Part shown: positions 28,439 to 36,735 of the stretch, piece by piece
Layout: each line of letters starts with the position of its first letter
Position numbering within the stretch: the first letter of the stretch is position 1
Assembly (NCBI RefSeq): GCF_002150005.2
Contig: NZ_MSPP01000005.1
Span: 1 to 64,000 of the forward strand
Length of the DNA: 64,000 bases
Direction of reading: 5' to 3'
DNA from: Marivivens niveibacter
GTDB taxonomy: Bacteria; Pseudomonadota; Alphaproteobacteria; Rhodobacterales; Rhodobacteraceae
Notes under the pieces: model-generated
Told to the model about the DNA's origin: nothing
Database searches by the model: none
Seen by the model: the letters and a program-made list of their open reading frames with translations, nothing else
Program-made: the position numbers and the translations under genes

Positions 28439-29416
28439 TTATTCAGTCGCTTGCGCGATTTCGACCAATGTACGCATGTCTGGATTTGCAGCTAGATAGT
28501 CATCGTAAACAGACACCATTGCAGCCTGAAACGGGCCTTTGTCTGCGATTTCATTCACCGCAACACCAGCGGCTTCTACCTCTGCGCGGGCCTCTGCGGA
28601 TTGGACGGCCCACAGTTCGCGCTGGTACATGGCGGCCTCTTCTGCGGCACCGCGGACGGCGTCCTGCATCTCTGGCGATAAGGCGTTGAAGTTCGCGGTG
28701 TTAACGCAGATGCATTCAGGAATGATCAGGTGTTCCGACAGCGAATAGTTGGACGTAACTTCGTAGTGGGCGACGTTTTTGAACGAAGGGAAATTGTTTT
28801 CCGCACCGTCTACAACGCCGGTTTTCAGGGATTGATACACCTCGCCAAACGCCATCGGAGAAGGGTTGCCGCCCATCGCGGAAATCATTGCTGTGTAAAG
28901 ATCATTGTTCATCACGCGGATCTTTAGGCCAGCAACGTCTTCGGGCGCGTTAATTTCTTTTTGGGTGTAAAAGGAACGCGCGCCAGCATCGAAATATGCC
29001 AGTGGCAAAATACCCGCGTCCGCCATCGCGGCCGAGACGATTTCACCAGCTTCGCCGTCCAAAACGCGGAACATGTGCGGGACGTCTTTAAAGATGAAAG
29101 GCAGCGATACCAGGTTTGCTTCTTTCACGATCGGACCAATCGGGCCCAAGTTAAAGTTGCCAACATCGATCGCGCCCAATTGAACCTGTTCCAGTGCGTC
29201 AGGCTGGGATCCCAAAACGCCGCCATGATAAACAGAGATTTCCAGCTCGCCGCCAGTCGCCTCGGCGGCGAGTTCGGCAAAACGGTCCATTGCGGCGGTG
29301 TTCGGGTGGCCATCGCTATGGATGTTCCATGCGCGCCAAGTTTCAGCGCCAGCAGCTGTACCCATCAGTAGCGCGGCGGTTGCAGATGCCATCACGAATT
29401 TCATTTTAATCGACAT
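28439..29416 (-). CDS. dctP: TRAP transporter solute-binding protein (DctP)
   Basis: 325 residues with a signal peptide (MSIKMKFVMASATAALL, cleavage near AGAETW). The DctP signatures are GLKIRVMNN, with the carboxylate-binding arginine, and TGVVDGAENNFPSF. The ATG at 29416 has GGGAGGA 5 bases upstream; a longer frame exists but adds no signal sequence. The binding protein decides the substrate. Its place in a promoter with the alginate-type operator suggests a uronate or related sugar acid, which is an inference. Confidence 0.9.
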   Translation of the reverse strand: MSIKMKFVMASATAALLMGTAAGAETWRAWNIHSDGHPNTAAMDRFAELAAEATGGELEISVYHGGVLGSQPDALEQVQLGAIDVGNFNLGPIGPIVKEANLVSLPFIFKDVPHMFRVLDGEAGEIVSAAMADAGILPLAYFDAGARSFYTQKEINAPEDVAGLKIRVMNNDLYTAMISAMGGNPSPMAFGEVYQSLKTGVVDGAENNFPSFKNVAHYEVTSNYSLSEHLIIPECICVNTANFNALSPEMQDAVRGAAEEAAMYQRELWAVQSAEARAEVEAAGVAVNEIADKGPFQAAMVSVYDDYLAANPDMRTLVEIAQATE

Positions 29417-29543
29417 ATCATCCTCCCTATGTGTCGAAATCGGCCAATTGACGAAACGCCATAGCACGCTCAACTTCTCCTTATCGATTGTGCTACATCA
29501 GCCGGTCATGGTGGAATTTTCACCAATCTGGGCACATAAGGTT

Positions 29544-29557
29544 ACTAGTATACCAGT
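29544..29557. promoter_or_regulatory. GntR-type operator between the TRAP and dehydrogenase operons
   Basis: ACTAGTATACCAGT is the exact reverse complement of the operator at 48415-48428 beside the alginate gntR gene. It lies about 130 bases from both divergent start codons. On the minus strand it sits just after TTGACT, a good -35 box for the TRAP operon, so bound repressor would block that promoter. TGGTATACCA-type sites are known for FCD-type GntR regulators of hexuronate use such as UxuR/ExuR. Confidence 0.7.
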
Positions 29558-29690
29558 TAAGTCAATACCTAAAATTTGCTAACTTTCGTACCTTCAATCT
29601 CAGCTTAGCCTCAGCACATATTTGCATCGTTTCTCATTGCAGGTCGGATTTGCGACGGTCGTCCTAACGCAGAAAATTTTGGGACACGTT

Positions 29691-30650
29691 ATGAAGATCG
29701 GTTTCGTAGGGCTGGGAAATGTTGGTGGCAAACTGTGTGGCAGTTTGTTGCGCAATGGTAATGATGTCAGTGTGTTAGACCTGAATCCTGCTCTTGTTGC
29801 GGAATTCGTGGCCAAAGGTGCAACAGCTGTTTCAACTCCGGCAGAGTTGATGGATCGGTGTGATGTCGTGATCACCTGTCTGCCATCACCGGCGGCGTGC
29901 AAGGCTGTTTTGACTGATATGTTGCCGACAGTTACGCCGGGCAAAATCTGGCTGGAAATGTCGACAACCGACCACGCGGCGATGATGGAGCACGCGAAAA
30001 TGGTCCAAGAACGCGGCGGATTGGCCGTCGATTGTCCCGTTTCTGGCGGCTGTCACCGTGCGGATACCGGCAATATTTCAATTTTTGCCGGATGTGACCG
30101 CGGAACATTCGAAACTGTTCTGCCAATTTTGAAAACGTTGGGTCGCCGCGTCTTGCACACAGGTGATGTTGGTACGGCATCGATTTTGAAAGTCGTGACA
30201 AACTACCTTGCGACCGCCAATTTGGTGTCCGTCTGCGAAGCCTTGGTCACATCCAAAGCCGCTGGTATGGACATGAACGTCGCCTACGAGGCGATCAAAA
30301 TTTCATCAGGGACATCCTTTGTCCATGAAACGGAATCGCAGGTAATTTTGAATGGATCGCGCGACATTTCATTCACGATGGATTTGGTCGCAAAAGACAT
30401 TGGCCTGTTTCAATCCATTGCCGATGCGGCCAACGTGCCGTTGGAAATTTCACCGCTGCTGAACCAAATTTTCAAAGATGGACAGGAACGGTACGGCCCG
30501 CGTGAACTATCGCCTAACATCATTCGCAGGCTAGAAGATGCGACTGGATTAGACATTCGAGCCCCAGGCTTCCCGCCCGAAATGATCGATGACGAACCCG
30601 AGGAACAAGGCTACGAGGTCGTTCCACAAGGTAAGGCAGCGGTCTTATGA
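29691..30650 (+). CDS. beta-hydroxyacid dehydrogenase (3-HIBDH/GarR family)
   Basis: 319 residues starting at the ATG at 29691 (MKIGFVGLGNVGG); the 23 open codons before it carry no conserved sequence. The protein shows the NAD(P) loop GFVGLGNVGGKL, the substrate loop DCPVSGG and the catalytic lysine in ASILKVVTNYL. Members reduce or oxidise short hydroxyacids such as tartronate semialdehyde, L-threonate or DEH. It is followed with an ATGA overlap by an aldolase gene, a pairing known from four-carbon sugar-acid pathways. Confidence 0.8.
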   Translation: MKIGFVGLGNVGGKLCGSLLRNGNDVSVLDLNPALVAEFVAKGATAVSTPAELMDRCDVVITCLPSPAACKAVLTDMLPTVTPGKIWLEMSTTDHAAMMEHAKMVQERGGLAVDCPVSGGCHRADTGNISIFAGCDRGTFETVLPILKTLGRRVLHTGDVGTASILKVVTNYLATANLVSVCEALVTSKAAGMDMNVAYEAIKISSGTSFVHETESQVILNGSRDISFTMDLVAKDIGLFQSIADAANVPLEISPLLNQIFKDGQERYGPRELSPNIIRRLEDATGLDIRAPGFPPEMIDDEPEEQGYEVVPQGKAAVL

Positions 30651-31396
30651 AATTGCCGGCAGCGAATATCGAACACTGGGCCGAACGGGTTGAAATGGCT
30701 GCGGCGTTTCAATGGACCGCCCGCCTGAATATGCACGAAGCGGTGGCAAATCATTTCAGTTTGGTAGTCAACGATGATGGGTCCCAATTTCTGATCAACC
30801 CTAACCAAAAGCACTTTGCGACGATCAAAGCGTCTGATTTGTTGCTGCTGGACGCGCATGATCCAGATGTTTTGAACCGCCCCGATGCACCTGATTTGAC
30901 CGCTTGGGGGCTACATGGGGCCATTCATCGACGTTGCCCGCATGCGCGATGCGTTATGCATGTGCATTCCATGTTTTCAACGGTATTGGCCTGTCTTGCG
31001 GACAGTCGTTTGCCACCAATCGACCAGAACACGGCTACGTTTTTCAATCGACTGGTTGTCGACGAAAACTTTGGCGGTTTAGCGCTAGAGGACGAAGGCG
31101 AACGCTGCGCCGCGCTTTTGACGGATCCGAAAGCCAAAGTCATGGTGATGGGCAATCACGGCGTAATGGTTTTGGGCGATAGCGTGGCCGATGCGTTCAA
31201 CCGTTTGTATTATTTTGAACGCGCCGCGGAAACCTACATTCGCGCGCTGCAAACAGGGCAACCCCTGCGCATCATACCCGATGACGTTGCCGAAGCGACC
31301 GCGCTGGAACTGGAAAATTATCCAGGGCAAGCCGACGCACATTTGGCTGCTATTTGCCAGATCTTGGATTCTGAACACTCGAACTATGCGACTTAG
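30647..31396 (+). CDS. class II aldolase/adducin family protein
   Basis: 249 residues of the class II aldolase family. The zinc-binding histidines are probably those of CVMHVHSMFST, with a further histidine in GNHGVMVLGDSVADAFNRLYY. The start overlaps the dehydrogenase stop (ATGA). Enzymes here cleave or decarboxylate phosphorylated sugars and sugar acids; others act on free substrates. With a GarR-like dehydrogenase upstream, a sugar-acid pathway is plausible, but the kinase expected for a threonate-type route is absent. Confidence 0.8.
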   Translation: MKLPAANIEHWAERVEMAAAFQWTARLNMHEAVANHFSLVVNDDGSQFLINPNQKHFATIKASDLLLLDAHDPDVLNRPDAPDLTAWGLHGAIHRRCPHARCVMHVHSMFSTVLACLADSRLPPIDQNTATFFNRLVVDENFGGLALEDEGERCAALLTDPKAKVMVMGNHGVMVLGDSVADAFNRLYYFERAAETYIRALQTGQPLRIIPDDVAEATALELENYPGQADAHLAAICQILDSEHSNYAT

Positions 31397-31418
31397 TTTC
31401 GTCAAATAGGTGACTAAC

Positions 31419-32537
31419 ATGCCTGATATTTCTGTAACTCTTGGACCAAAGGGACTGACATTAACGTCACCCGATGGCGAGTTTTATCTAAACTATTGCT
31501 GGCTACGTGATGCCTGTAGCAGCTGCATCGATCCGCAAACGCGCGAACGTATTTTTGACGTCGCTTCGTTAGAACAGCTACCAACCGCAAAAGAGGCTTG
31601 GGTCGATGGAAACTTTCTGTATGTCGACTGGGCTGCCGAAGACCTGATTTCTAAAATCTCTTTCAGCCAATTGAACGGAGCCGAGGCGACCGATCCGGCG
31701 GCCTTGCCGAAAAACCTGTGGTATGGTGATTTTCTACCGCGTATCAAACAGTTCCGCCAAAGTGATGTGCTATCGGATGATGCCGCGCGGGCCGAATTGT
31801 GCCGTGCCCTGATCGAAGATGGCATCTCAATCGTCACCGAAATGGATAACGATGACGACAGTTTGCCCCGGCTGGTGAATGCGATTGGCCCAATCACCCC
31901 GTCTGCCGAAGGTCTGTTTTTCGATGTACAGGTCGAGATTGACCCGACAAACCTTGCGTTTACGGCGGGGCCATTGGAAATGCACACCGATTTGCCCGGC
32001 GAAGAAACGGCCCCCGGGGTGCAATTTTTGCACTGCATGGCAAATTCCGTCGAAGGCGGATTATCGTTGTTCCTAGACGGCGCCGCTGCTGCCGAAACCT
32101 TGCGCGCCGAAGACCCTGACGCGTTTGATATCCTGTCCACCTATGACATCCCGTTTTTTTATCGACATAACAATTGGGACTACCGCGCACATCAGCGCGT
32201 GATCGAATTGGATACCGCAGGTCGCGTAACGGGGGTCACGATATCTCAGCACTTGCAGGACAATTTCGATCTGCCCCAGCATGTTCTGGATTATTACTAT
32301 CCCGCGTTCATTAAGTTTCTAAAGCTGCTGCAAGAGGACCGGTTCCTAATCCGATTTAAATCTCAGGCTGGAAACTGCGTGATTTTTGATAACCACCGAA
32401 TTGTCCACGGCCGCGAAGGATACGTTGCTGATAGCGGAAAACGGCATATGCGCGGGTGCTATACTGATCGCGGTGCATTGCGCAGTACCTATCGTGTTCT
32501 GGCGCGGAAATTGGCCAGTCAAAACCAATCCGTATAA
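31419..32537 (+). CDS. gamma-butyrobetaine hydroxylase-like TauD/TfdA dioxygenase
   Basis: 372 residues. The N-terminal DUF971-like domain carries YCWLRDACSSC, whose cysteines bind zinc in gamma-butyrobetaine dioxygenases. The TauD-type catalytic domain follows, with the iron ligands HTD (GPLEMHTDLPGEE) and the distal histidine in RIVHGREGY. The ATG at 31419 has AGGTGA 6 bases upstream; a GTG three codons earlier is less likely. It is the third gene of a dehydrogenase/aldolase operon, an unusual partner for this Fe(II)/2-oxoglutarate oxygenase. The substrate is unknown; carnitine genes are not present. Confidence 0.83.
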   Translation: MPDISVTLGPKGLTLTSPDGEFYLNYCWLRDACSSCIDPQTRERIFDVASLEQLPTAKEAWVDGNFLYVDWAAEDLISKISFSQLNGAEATDPAALPKNLWYGDFLPRIKQFRQSDVLSDDAARAELCRALIEDGISIVTEMDNDDDSLPRLVNAIGPITPSAEGLFFDVQVEIDPTNLAFTAGPLEMHTDLPGEETAPGVQFLHCMANSVEGGLSLFLDGAAAAETLRAEDPDAFDILSTYDIPFFYRHNNWDYRAHQRVIELDTAGRVTGVTISQHLQDNFDLPQHVLDYYYPAFIKFLKLLQEDRFLIRFKSQAGNCVIFDNHRIVHGREGYVADSGKRHMRGCYTDRGALRSTYRVLARKLASQNQSV

Positions 32538-32544
32538 CGGCACC

Positions 32545-33435
32545 CTAATGTGACAGCGTTTCTGCGATATCGCTGACCGCCTGCATAACCTTGGTCATGC
32601 GGGCGGAAATGATTTTGTTTTTGCGCGTAATCAGCCGAAGTTCACGGAATATAGGTTTTACTACATTCGCAATCCGAATTCGGTCCAATTGCGCATAGGC
32701 CATGACTCCACTGCGCGGAAGAATTGTGTAACCAATACCCGCGGCCACTGGCATGAGGATTTGGCCAATCTGATTTATGTAGCTGCGTTTGTTGAGCCGA
32801 TCTGCCCCCGCATATTCATCCGCAAAATTCTGCATAAACAGCATGTCCGCGTACCGTTGGGCGTCAGGGTGTTCGATGATGCCGATGCTCTCTAACTCGG
32901 CAAAAGTGGGGGTTGGGCTGCAGTCATGTGGGACGATCAGGCACAATTCTTCGGTGCCTATGATTTTGGAATGTAGCCTTGGGTGTTCAATCGGGGATGC
33001 GACGATCCCCATGTCAAATGTGTCGTCCAAAACACCTATTAGAATTGCGTTTTCGGGCGCTGCCTCAATTTCGATCGACAATTGGGGCGCCGCCTGCATC
33101 AAATGTATCGCGCGTGGATAAGCAAGCATGGCAAAACTGCCCGAGCAGGCCAGCTGTACCCGACCGATATCGGGATCATCCATACCGATCATTTCACGTA
33201 GCTGAGTTTCCTGCAGCCGGCGTTTGATGCCCATTTCATGCACCGCAACCCCCGCTGGGGTTAAAATAAACGATTTTCCATCTTGGACGATCAAGCGCTG
33301 ACCCAGCTGCTGTTCTAATTTGCGCAACTGTTGGGACACACCCGGTTGGGTCATGTTCAGACGCTCTGCGGCGCGAGTAAAATGGCCTTCTTCGGCCAAT
33401 ACAGTAAAGGTTTCGATCCAAGTCGCGTTCAGCAC
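32545..33435 (-). CDS. LysR-family transcriptional regulator
   Basis: 296 residues with the LysR winged helix at residues 1-60 (ETFTVLAEEGHFTRAAERLNMTQ and VSQQLRKLE) and an effector domain. The start codon is GTG. It is divergent from a VOC-family gene, and a perfect ATAAC-N5-GTTAT dyad containing T-N11-A lies 5 bases upstream, a normal autoregulatory site. Its stop is 7 bases from the convergent dioxygenase gene, which may or may not be a target. Confidence 0.87.
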   Translation of the reverse strand: MLNATWIETFTVLAEEGHFTRAAERLNMTQPGVSQQLRKLEQQLGQRLIVQDGKSFILTPAGVAVHEMGIKRRLQETQLREMIGMDDPDIGRVQLACSGSFAMLAYPRAIHLMQAAPQLSIEIEAAPENAILIGVLDDTFDMGIVASPIEHPRLHSKIIGTEELCLIVPHDCSPTPTFAELESIGIIEHPDAQRYADMLFMQNFADEYAGADRLNKRSYINQIGQILMPVAAGIGYTILPRSGVMAYAQLDRIRIANVVKPIFRELRLITRKNKIISARMTKVMQAVSDIAETLSH

Positions 33436-33439
33436 GGTG

Positions 33440-33454
33440 ATAACGTATTGTTAT
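33440..33454. promoter_or_regulatory. LysR-type box between lysR and the VOC gene
   Basis: ATAAC and GTTAT form a perfect 5-base dyad with a 5-base spacer and include the T-N11-A pattern of LysR binding sites. It lies directly upstream of the LysR GTG and about 80 bases before the VOC gene. Confidence 0.55.
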
Positions 33455-33532
33455 GTAATTCAGTACATATGATAATTTCATATTCTTACAGGTCAGGTCT
33501 ACACCCAATTCATAAAATGAATGGAGCTAACT

Positions 33533-34030
33533 ATGACCCAATTCCCGCGAACATTTTCGCACATCGGCCTGTCTGTCCCAGATGTAGAGGCCGCCGTTAA
33601 ATTCTATGCAGACGTTATGGGGTTTTACGTTCTCATGCCCCCCAGCGTCGTGACCGAAGACGATAGCGCGATTGGTCAAATGTGTACGGATGTGTTCGGC
33701 CCTAACTGGAAAAAACTGTCGATTGCCCATCTTTCGACAGGTGACGGCATCGGGATCGAATTATTTGAATTTAATGACAATTTTGCGCCCGATGAAAACT
33801 TTGCCTTTCGTCGCCACGGCACTTTCCATTTTGCCATTCAGGACCCAAATCCCGAAGCCTTAGTCGAAAAAATTGTCGCCGCAGGTGGCAAACAGCGGAT
33901 GCCTATTCGTGAATATTTTCCAGGCGAAAAACCATATCGGATGGTCTACGTCGAAGATCCGTTTGGAAATATCTTTGAATTGTATAGCCACAGCTATGAA
34001 TTGACCTATTCGGCAGGTTCATACGCCTAA
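33533..34030 (+). CDS. VOC (glyoxalase) family protein
   Basis: 165 residues forming two vicinal-oxygen-chelate modules: TFSHIGLSVPDVEAAVKFYADVMGF, then HGTFHFAIQDPNPEALVEKI and YVEDPFGNIFELYSH. Probable metal ligands are His in SHIGL, Glu in GIELFEF, His in FHFAI and Glu in FELYSH. The ATG at 33533 has GGAG 8 bases upstream; an ATG four codons earlier includes that site. It is divergent from the LysR gene and likely controlled by it. The substrate is unknown; lyase or dioxygenase chemistry are both possible. Confidence 0.8.
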   Translation: MTQFPRTFSHIGLSVPDVEAAVKFYADVMGFYVLMPPSVVTEDDSAIGQMCTDVFGPNWKKLSIAHLSTGDGIGIELFEFNDNFAPDENFAFRRHGTFHFAIQDPNPEALVEKIVAAGGKQRMPIREYFPGEKPYRMVYVEDPFGNIFELYSHSYELTYSAGSYA

Positions 34031-34033
34031 ATA

Positions 34034-34067
34034 TAAAAACGCCGCCCTGTTTCGGACGGCGTTTTTT
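34034..34067. terminator. bidirectional rho-independent terminator
   Basis: AAAAACGCCG and CGGCGTTTTTT flank a GC-rich hairpin between the convergent VOC and aldehyde dehydrogenase genes. The A-run on one side and T-run on the other allow termination in both directions. Confidence 0.85.
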
Positions 34068-34069
34068 GT

Positions 34070-35497
34070 TTATTTTTGGAACGGAGCGCGGACCTTGAGT
34101 TCTTGATAGTCCTCAAGGCCGTAAATGCCGCCTTCGCGTCCGATCCCTGATTTTTTATATCCGCCAAAGGGGGATCCGTAATCGGACCCGCGGCCGTTGA
34201 TCGCAATGACGCCCGCCCGCAAACGTCGCGCCACGCGTTCGGCACGCTCAGCGTCGCCTGTCTGAATATAAGCGGCCAAACCATATTCTGTGTCGTTCGC
34301 GATCTGGATTGCGTCCTCTTCAGTATCAAAAGGAATGATAACCAAAACCGGACCAAAGATTTCTTCGCGCGCGATACGCATGTCGTTTGTCACGTCAGAA
34401 AAAATCGTCGGGCGGACATACCATCCGTTTTCTAGCCCTGTTGGTTTTCCCAAACCGCCAGCAAGCAAAGTCGCGCCTTCGTCAATGCCGATCTGAATCA
34501 TCTTTTGAATGCGGTCATATTGGATTTGATCGAACACGGGGCCAATGTGGTCGCCGGGCAGGGACGGGTCATCCACCTTTTGCGCATCGGCGGCAGCTTT
34601 GGCCAAATCCAGAACCTGATCATAGCAGCTGCGTTCGACCAAAAGGCGCGTCGGCGCGTTGCATGACTGCCCCGAATTGTCGAAACAATTAGTGACGCTT
34701 TCGGCGATACGTTTTTCCAAATCACAATCCGCAAACACCAGATTAGGTGATTTGCCGCCCAATTCCAAAGTCACCTTTTTGATTGTGTCGGCGGCGTCTT
34801 TAGACACTTGAACGCCTGCGCGGGTGGAACCTGTAAAGGACATCATCGCAATATCCGGATGGCGGGACATCGCGGCGCCCACTGTCGGACCATCGCCGTG
34901 AACCAAGTTAAAGACGCCAGCAGGATACCCAGCGGCATCCACAATTTCGGCATAGATTTGTGCAGAAAGAGGCGTGTGTTCGGATGGTTTTAGGACGCAG
35001 GTCGATCCCGTCGCCAAAGCAGGAACAACCTTAAGCGCGATCTGATTAATCGGCCAATTCCATGGCGTGATCATGCCAATGACACCAATGGGTTCGCGCG
35101 ACAGGATATCACCATTCGGCAAAGTTTGTTGTTCGGCCTGATCCTTAAGCGCTGCGATGAACGATTGCAGATGTCCGATGCCGCTATCTGCCTGTACATC
35201 ATACGACATGGTCGTAGGGGCGCCCATTTCTGCGGTGATTGCATCTGCCAAGTCCTGCTGACGCCGTTTTGTTTCGGACAAAAGATTGTCCAATAGGGCC
35301 AAACGTTCCTCTTTCGTCGTCATTGAAAATGTTTCAAAGGCTTGCTTTGCCGCTGCAACGGCGCGGTCGACATCCCCGATTTGCCCCATGTACAAAGTGC
35401 CGATTTGCGAATTATGCGCAGGGTTCATGATGGGCATTGTGTCATCACCAATCGGTTTGACCCATTCGCCGCCGATGTAAAATTTGTCTATATTCAT
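34070..35497 (-). CDS. NAD(P)-dependent aldehyde dehydrogenase
   Basis: 475 residues of the ALDH superfamily with the catalytic cysteine at 279 (NSGQSCNAP), the general base Glu245 (TLELGGKSPN), the TPWNWP segment and the NAD-binding FTGSTRAG. It oxidises an aldehyde to an acid in the cytosol. It is the last gene of an operon with an enolase-superfamily enzyme and a GMC oxidoreductase, which together suggest oxidation of a sugar or polyol to a sugar acid followed by dehydration or cycloisomerisation. The specific substrate is not readable. Confidence 0.88.
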   Translation of the reverse strand: MNIDKFYIGGEWVKPIGDDTMPIMNPAHNSQIGTLYMGQIGDVDRAVAAAKQAFETFSMTTKEERLALLDNLLSETKRRQQDLADAITAEMGAPTTMSYDVQADSGIGHLQSFIAALKDQAEQQTLPNGDILSREPIGVIGMITPWNWPINQIALKVVPALATGSTCVLKPSEHTPLSAQIYAEIVDAAGYPAGVFNLVHGDGPTVGAAMSRHPDIAMMSFTGSTRAGVQVSKDAADTIKKVTLELGGKSPNLVFADCDLEKRIAESVTNCFDNSGQSCNAPTRLLVERSCYDQVLDLAKAAADAQKVDDPSLPGDHIGPVFDQIQYDRIQKMIQIGIDEGATLLAGGLGKPTGLENGWYVRPTIFSDVTNDMRIAREEIFGPVLVIIPFDTEEDAIQIANDTEYGLAAYIQTGDAERAERVARRLRAGVIAINGRGSDYGSPFGGYKKSGIGREGGIYGLEDYQELKVRAPFQK

Positions 35498-35515
35498 CTA
35501 TCTGTTCACTGTGCT

Positions 35516-36724
35516 TTAGGGGATTACGGGATCAGGGGACATGGTGAGGTGCAGTTCATCCCCTGTGTATGGGTTTGCAGCGATTGCATCGTCGTCCAGT
35601 TCAACGCCCAAACCCGGCGCATCGGACGGGATGACATATCCGTTTTCCCATTCAATGCTGGTTTTCAGGCAGGACATATAAGCCCCTGTGAACGTCCCGA
35701 TGCTTTCCAAAATCAGGAAATTGGGGCTTGCGGTTGCGACGTGAATATTGGCCGCTGCGACTACTGGTCCGCAGTACAAATGGGGTGCTATTTGCGCCTG
35801 CCTTGTTTGAGCGATACCGGCGATTTTGCGGGCTTCTAATATGCCGCCCACGCGTCCCAGATTCATCTGGATGATTGACGCGCCACCGGTTTCGATCAAA
35901 CGCGCAAATTCATGTTTGGTGCACAGCCGTTCGCCAGCCGCAATCGGAACAGATGTAAACCGCGCAATCTCGGCCATGTCCGCTGGGTTTTCGGGTGTTG
36001 TCGGTTCTTCGAACCACAGTGGGTCATATGGCTCTAACCGGCGGGCCATACGTTTGGCGCCCGACACTGTGAATTGGCCATGGGTCCCGAATAATAGGTC
36101 AGCGCGGTTGCCGACTGCCTCTCGGATACGTTTGCAGAATTGTTCAGAACGATCCAGATCCTCTAAGCGGGGTTGATGACCATCATAAACAGAGTACGGA
36201 CCAGCAGGGTCGAATTTGACGGCGGTAAAGCCTTGATCAACGGCCAATAGCGCAGCTTCGGCGGCCAGATCAGCATCATTGTAAACATTTGGCGCATCAG
36301 GGTCGGGATACACGTCGCCTTGGGCGGGATATAAATACGTGTAGCTGCGCAGACGATCATGCACGCGGCCACCGATCAGCTGATATACGGGTTGATCTGC
36401 AGCTTTGCCAATGATGTCCCAACAGGCCATTTCCAACCCGCTAAGAACACCCATGACAGTGACATCGGGCCGCTGTGTAAACCCTGCGCCATAGGCGCGG
36501 TGCCACAGCTTTTCGATATGATGTGGGTCCGCATCATGAAAATGGCGGCCAAACATATCTTTGGCCATGGCGCAGACGATATCGGGGCCAAAGGTTGCGT
36601 TATATATCTCGCCAACGCCCGTAATTCCGCAGCGGGTCGTGAGGCGCACAAAGATGAAATACCGTCCACCGTGTCGCGGTGGGGGATTTCCGAATACAAA
36701 AGTTTCGATCGTCTCTAACTGCAT
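35516..36724 (-). CDS. enolase-superfamily (mandelate racemase/muconate lactonizing) sugar-acid enzyme
   Basis: 402 residues. The N-terminal capping domain (to about 125) is followed by a TIM barrel. Metal ligands are expected from WFEEPTTPEN and AAGERLCTK, but the usual aspartate on the third strand is not evident: the sequence there is LLFGTHGQFT. A lysine occurs in AVKFDPAG. Relatives dehydrate or cycloisomerise sugar acids such as galactonate, mannonate or galactarolactone. It lies 11 bases from the GMC gene and 18 from the ALDH gene, so it is part of a three-gene operon. The reaction cannot be assigned. Confidence 0.8.
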   Translation of the reverse strand: MQLETIETFVFGNPPPRHGGRYFIFVRLTTRCGITGVGEIYNATFGPDIVCAMAKDMFGRHFHDADPHHIEKLWHRAYGAGFTQRPDVTVMGVLSGLEMACWDIIGKAADQPVYQLIGGRVHDRLRSYTYLYPAQGDVYPDPDAPNVYNDADLAAEAALLAVDQGFTAVKFDPAGPYSVYDGHQPRLEDLDRSEQFCKRIREAVGNRADLLFGTHGQFTVSGAKRMARRLEPYDPLWFEEPTTPENPADMAEIARFTSVPIAAGERLCTKHEFARLIETGGASIIQMNLGRVGGILEARKIAGIAQTRQAQIAPHLYCGPVVAAANIHVATASPNFLILESIGTFTGAYMSCLKTSIEWENGYVIPSDAPGLGVELDDDAIAANPYTGDELHLTMSPDPVIP

Positions 36725-36735
36725 TTGCGATCCTT

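Noticed and set aside
31493-32140. Minus-strand open frame of 215 codons
   Set aside because: It is antisense to the dioxygenase gene, whose catalytic motifs are clear.
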